The position numbers and the translations under genes are program-made. Under the pieces are notes generated by a model, which saw only the letters and a program-made list of their open reading frames with translations, searched no databases and had not been told where the DNA came from. From the NCBI GenBank assembly GCA_005503085.1, contig SCOI01000002.1, forward strand, positions 310,001 through 374,000: a DNA stretch of 64,000 nt. The letters run 5' to 3'. Positions 63,833-64,000 of this stretch are shown one piece after another; the stretch's first letter is position 1, and the number at the start of each line of letters is the position of its first letter. Source of the stretch: Burkholderiales bacterium C2. Its GTDB lineage: Bacteria > Pseudomonadota > Gammaproteobacteria > Burkholderiales > Burkholderiaceae_C.

Positions 63833-64000
63833 CCCAGCCGGTGCCAACATCCCTGGCCGCCGGCCTCCACGCCGAGCTCCGTGCGCTGATCGCCAGCAGC
63901 CGCCAGCGCCTGGCCGGCGCGGTCAACGCCGTGCTGACCCGCCTGTACTGGACCGTGGGTAGCGCATCCAGGCCGAGCTGTTAAAAGGTAAACGCGCCGC
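63829..64000 (+). pseudogene. second YhcG/DUF1016 copy, frameshifted, running off the window
   Basis: A GTG at 63829 overlaps the previous stop by four bases. It opens a second DUF1016 N-terminus (LHAELRALIASSRQRLAGAV to VLTRLYWTVG). At about 63960 the frame is lost. A single missing base would restore RIQAELLKGKRAA, the expected continuation. It may be decayed, or the window may contain one sequencing error; the rest lies outside. Confidence 0.7.

Larger units (their letters stand above)
61868..64000. mobile_element. left end of an integrative element (genomic island)
   Basis: The element begins at the tRNA 3' fragment and carries, in order, an AT-richer junction with GATTTT repeated at a 10-base period (61926 and 61936), an integrase gene and decayed YhcG nuclease genes. 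The intact tRNA gene and the other attachment site should lie beyond the right edge. The stretch 61615-61823, outside the element, holds no gene I can support. Confidence 0.8.

Overview
The window looks like the chromosome of a Burkholderiales betaproteobacterium, probably the Roseateles/Paucibacter/Pelomonas/Mitsuaria neighbourhood. The reasons are very high GC, a Burkholderiales-type trimeric porin, a PEP-CTERM protein, a 3HCDH-first fused beta-oxidation enzyme and QseBC/PmrAB-type regulation. Genus is inference. Protein-coding density is high. No rRNA, CRISPR array or IS element was seen.

Layout. 1-8.9 kb: a cut glutamate/aspartate-binding protein (gltI), a LysR regulator, a PEP-CTERM protein, an ATM1-type ABC exporter, an acyl-CoA thioesterase, a FAD oxidoreductase and an isoquinoline 1-oxidoreductase-like molybdenum hydroxylase pair. 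9-19.6 kb: an AraC regulator, then a nine-gene leftward fatty-acid degradation operon (TetR, acyl-CoA dehydrogenase, DUF2147, fused hydroxyacyl-CoA dehydrogenase/hydratase, thiolase, alpha/beta hydrolase, DUF1569 lipoprotein, enoyl-CoA hydratase, SGNH esterase) with a TetR palindrome at its head. 19.8-31.8 kb: HNH endonuclease, glycine-zipper lipoprotein, DoxX, MFS, then a pruA-livJHMGF operon facing a GntR/FCD regulator across a two-site operator, ribA and a porin. 31.9-38.4 kb: a CHASE3 kinase with a LuxR-type response regulator, and envelope/stress genes on both strands (DUF1328, two BON proteins, AsmA-like, glycine zipper, and a new 50-codon small ORF).

38.6-46.1 kb holds the candidate undescribed system. 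A membrane protein plus a QseBC/PmrAB-like two-component system converges on a tightly packed leftward operon: thermostable-hemolysin-family protein, AMP-forming acyl ligase, heme-oxygenase-like iron oxidase, short-chain dehydrogenase and a TPR protein. A perfect CTTAAT-N5-CTTAAT (PmrA-type) box lies in front of that operon. I read it as a regulated acyl-modifying biosynthetic pathway; its product is unknown.

46.2-51.6 kb: universal stress protein, DTW-domain tRNA-modifying enzyme, a small unknown, a large ATP-binding LuxR regulator and a secreted unknown. 51.6-61.6 kb: a leftward peptide-catabolism cluster (sigma factor, FecR, TonB-dependent receptor, MFS, class C serine hydrolase, M81/MlrC metallopeptidase, D-amino-acid-dehydrogenase-like FAD enzyme). 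It resembles the cyanotoxin-degrading mlrBC genes without mlrA. 61.87 kb to the end: a 45-nt tRNA(CAT) 3' fragment marks the edge of an integrative element, followed by its tyrosine integrase, 11-bp repeats at the integrase start and two decayed YhcG/DUF1016 nuclease genes.
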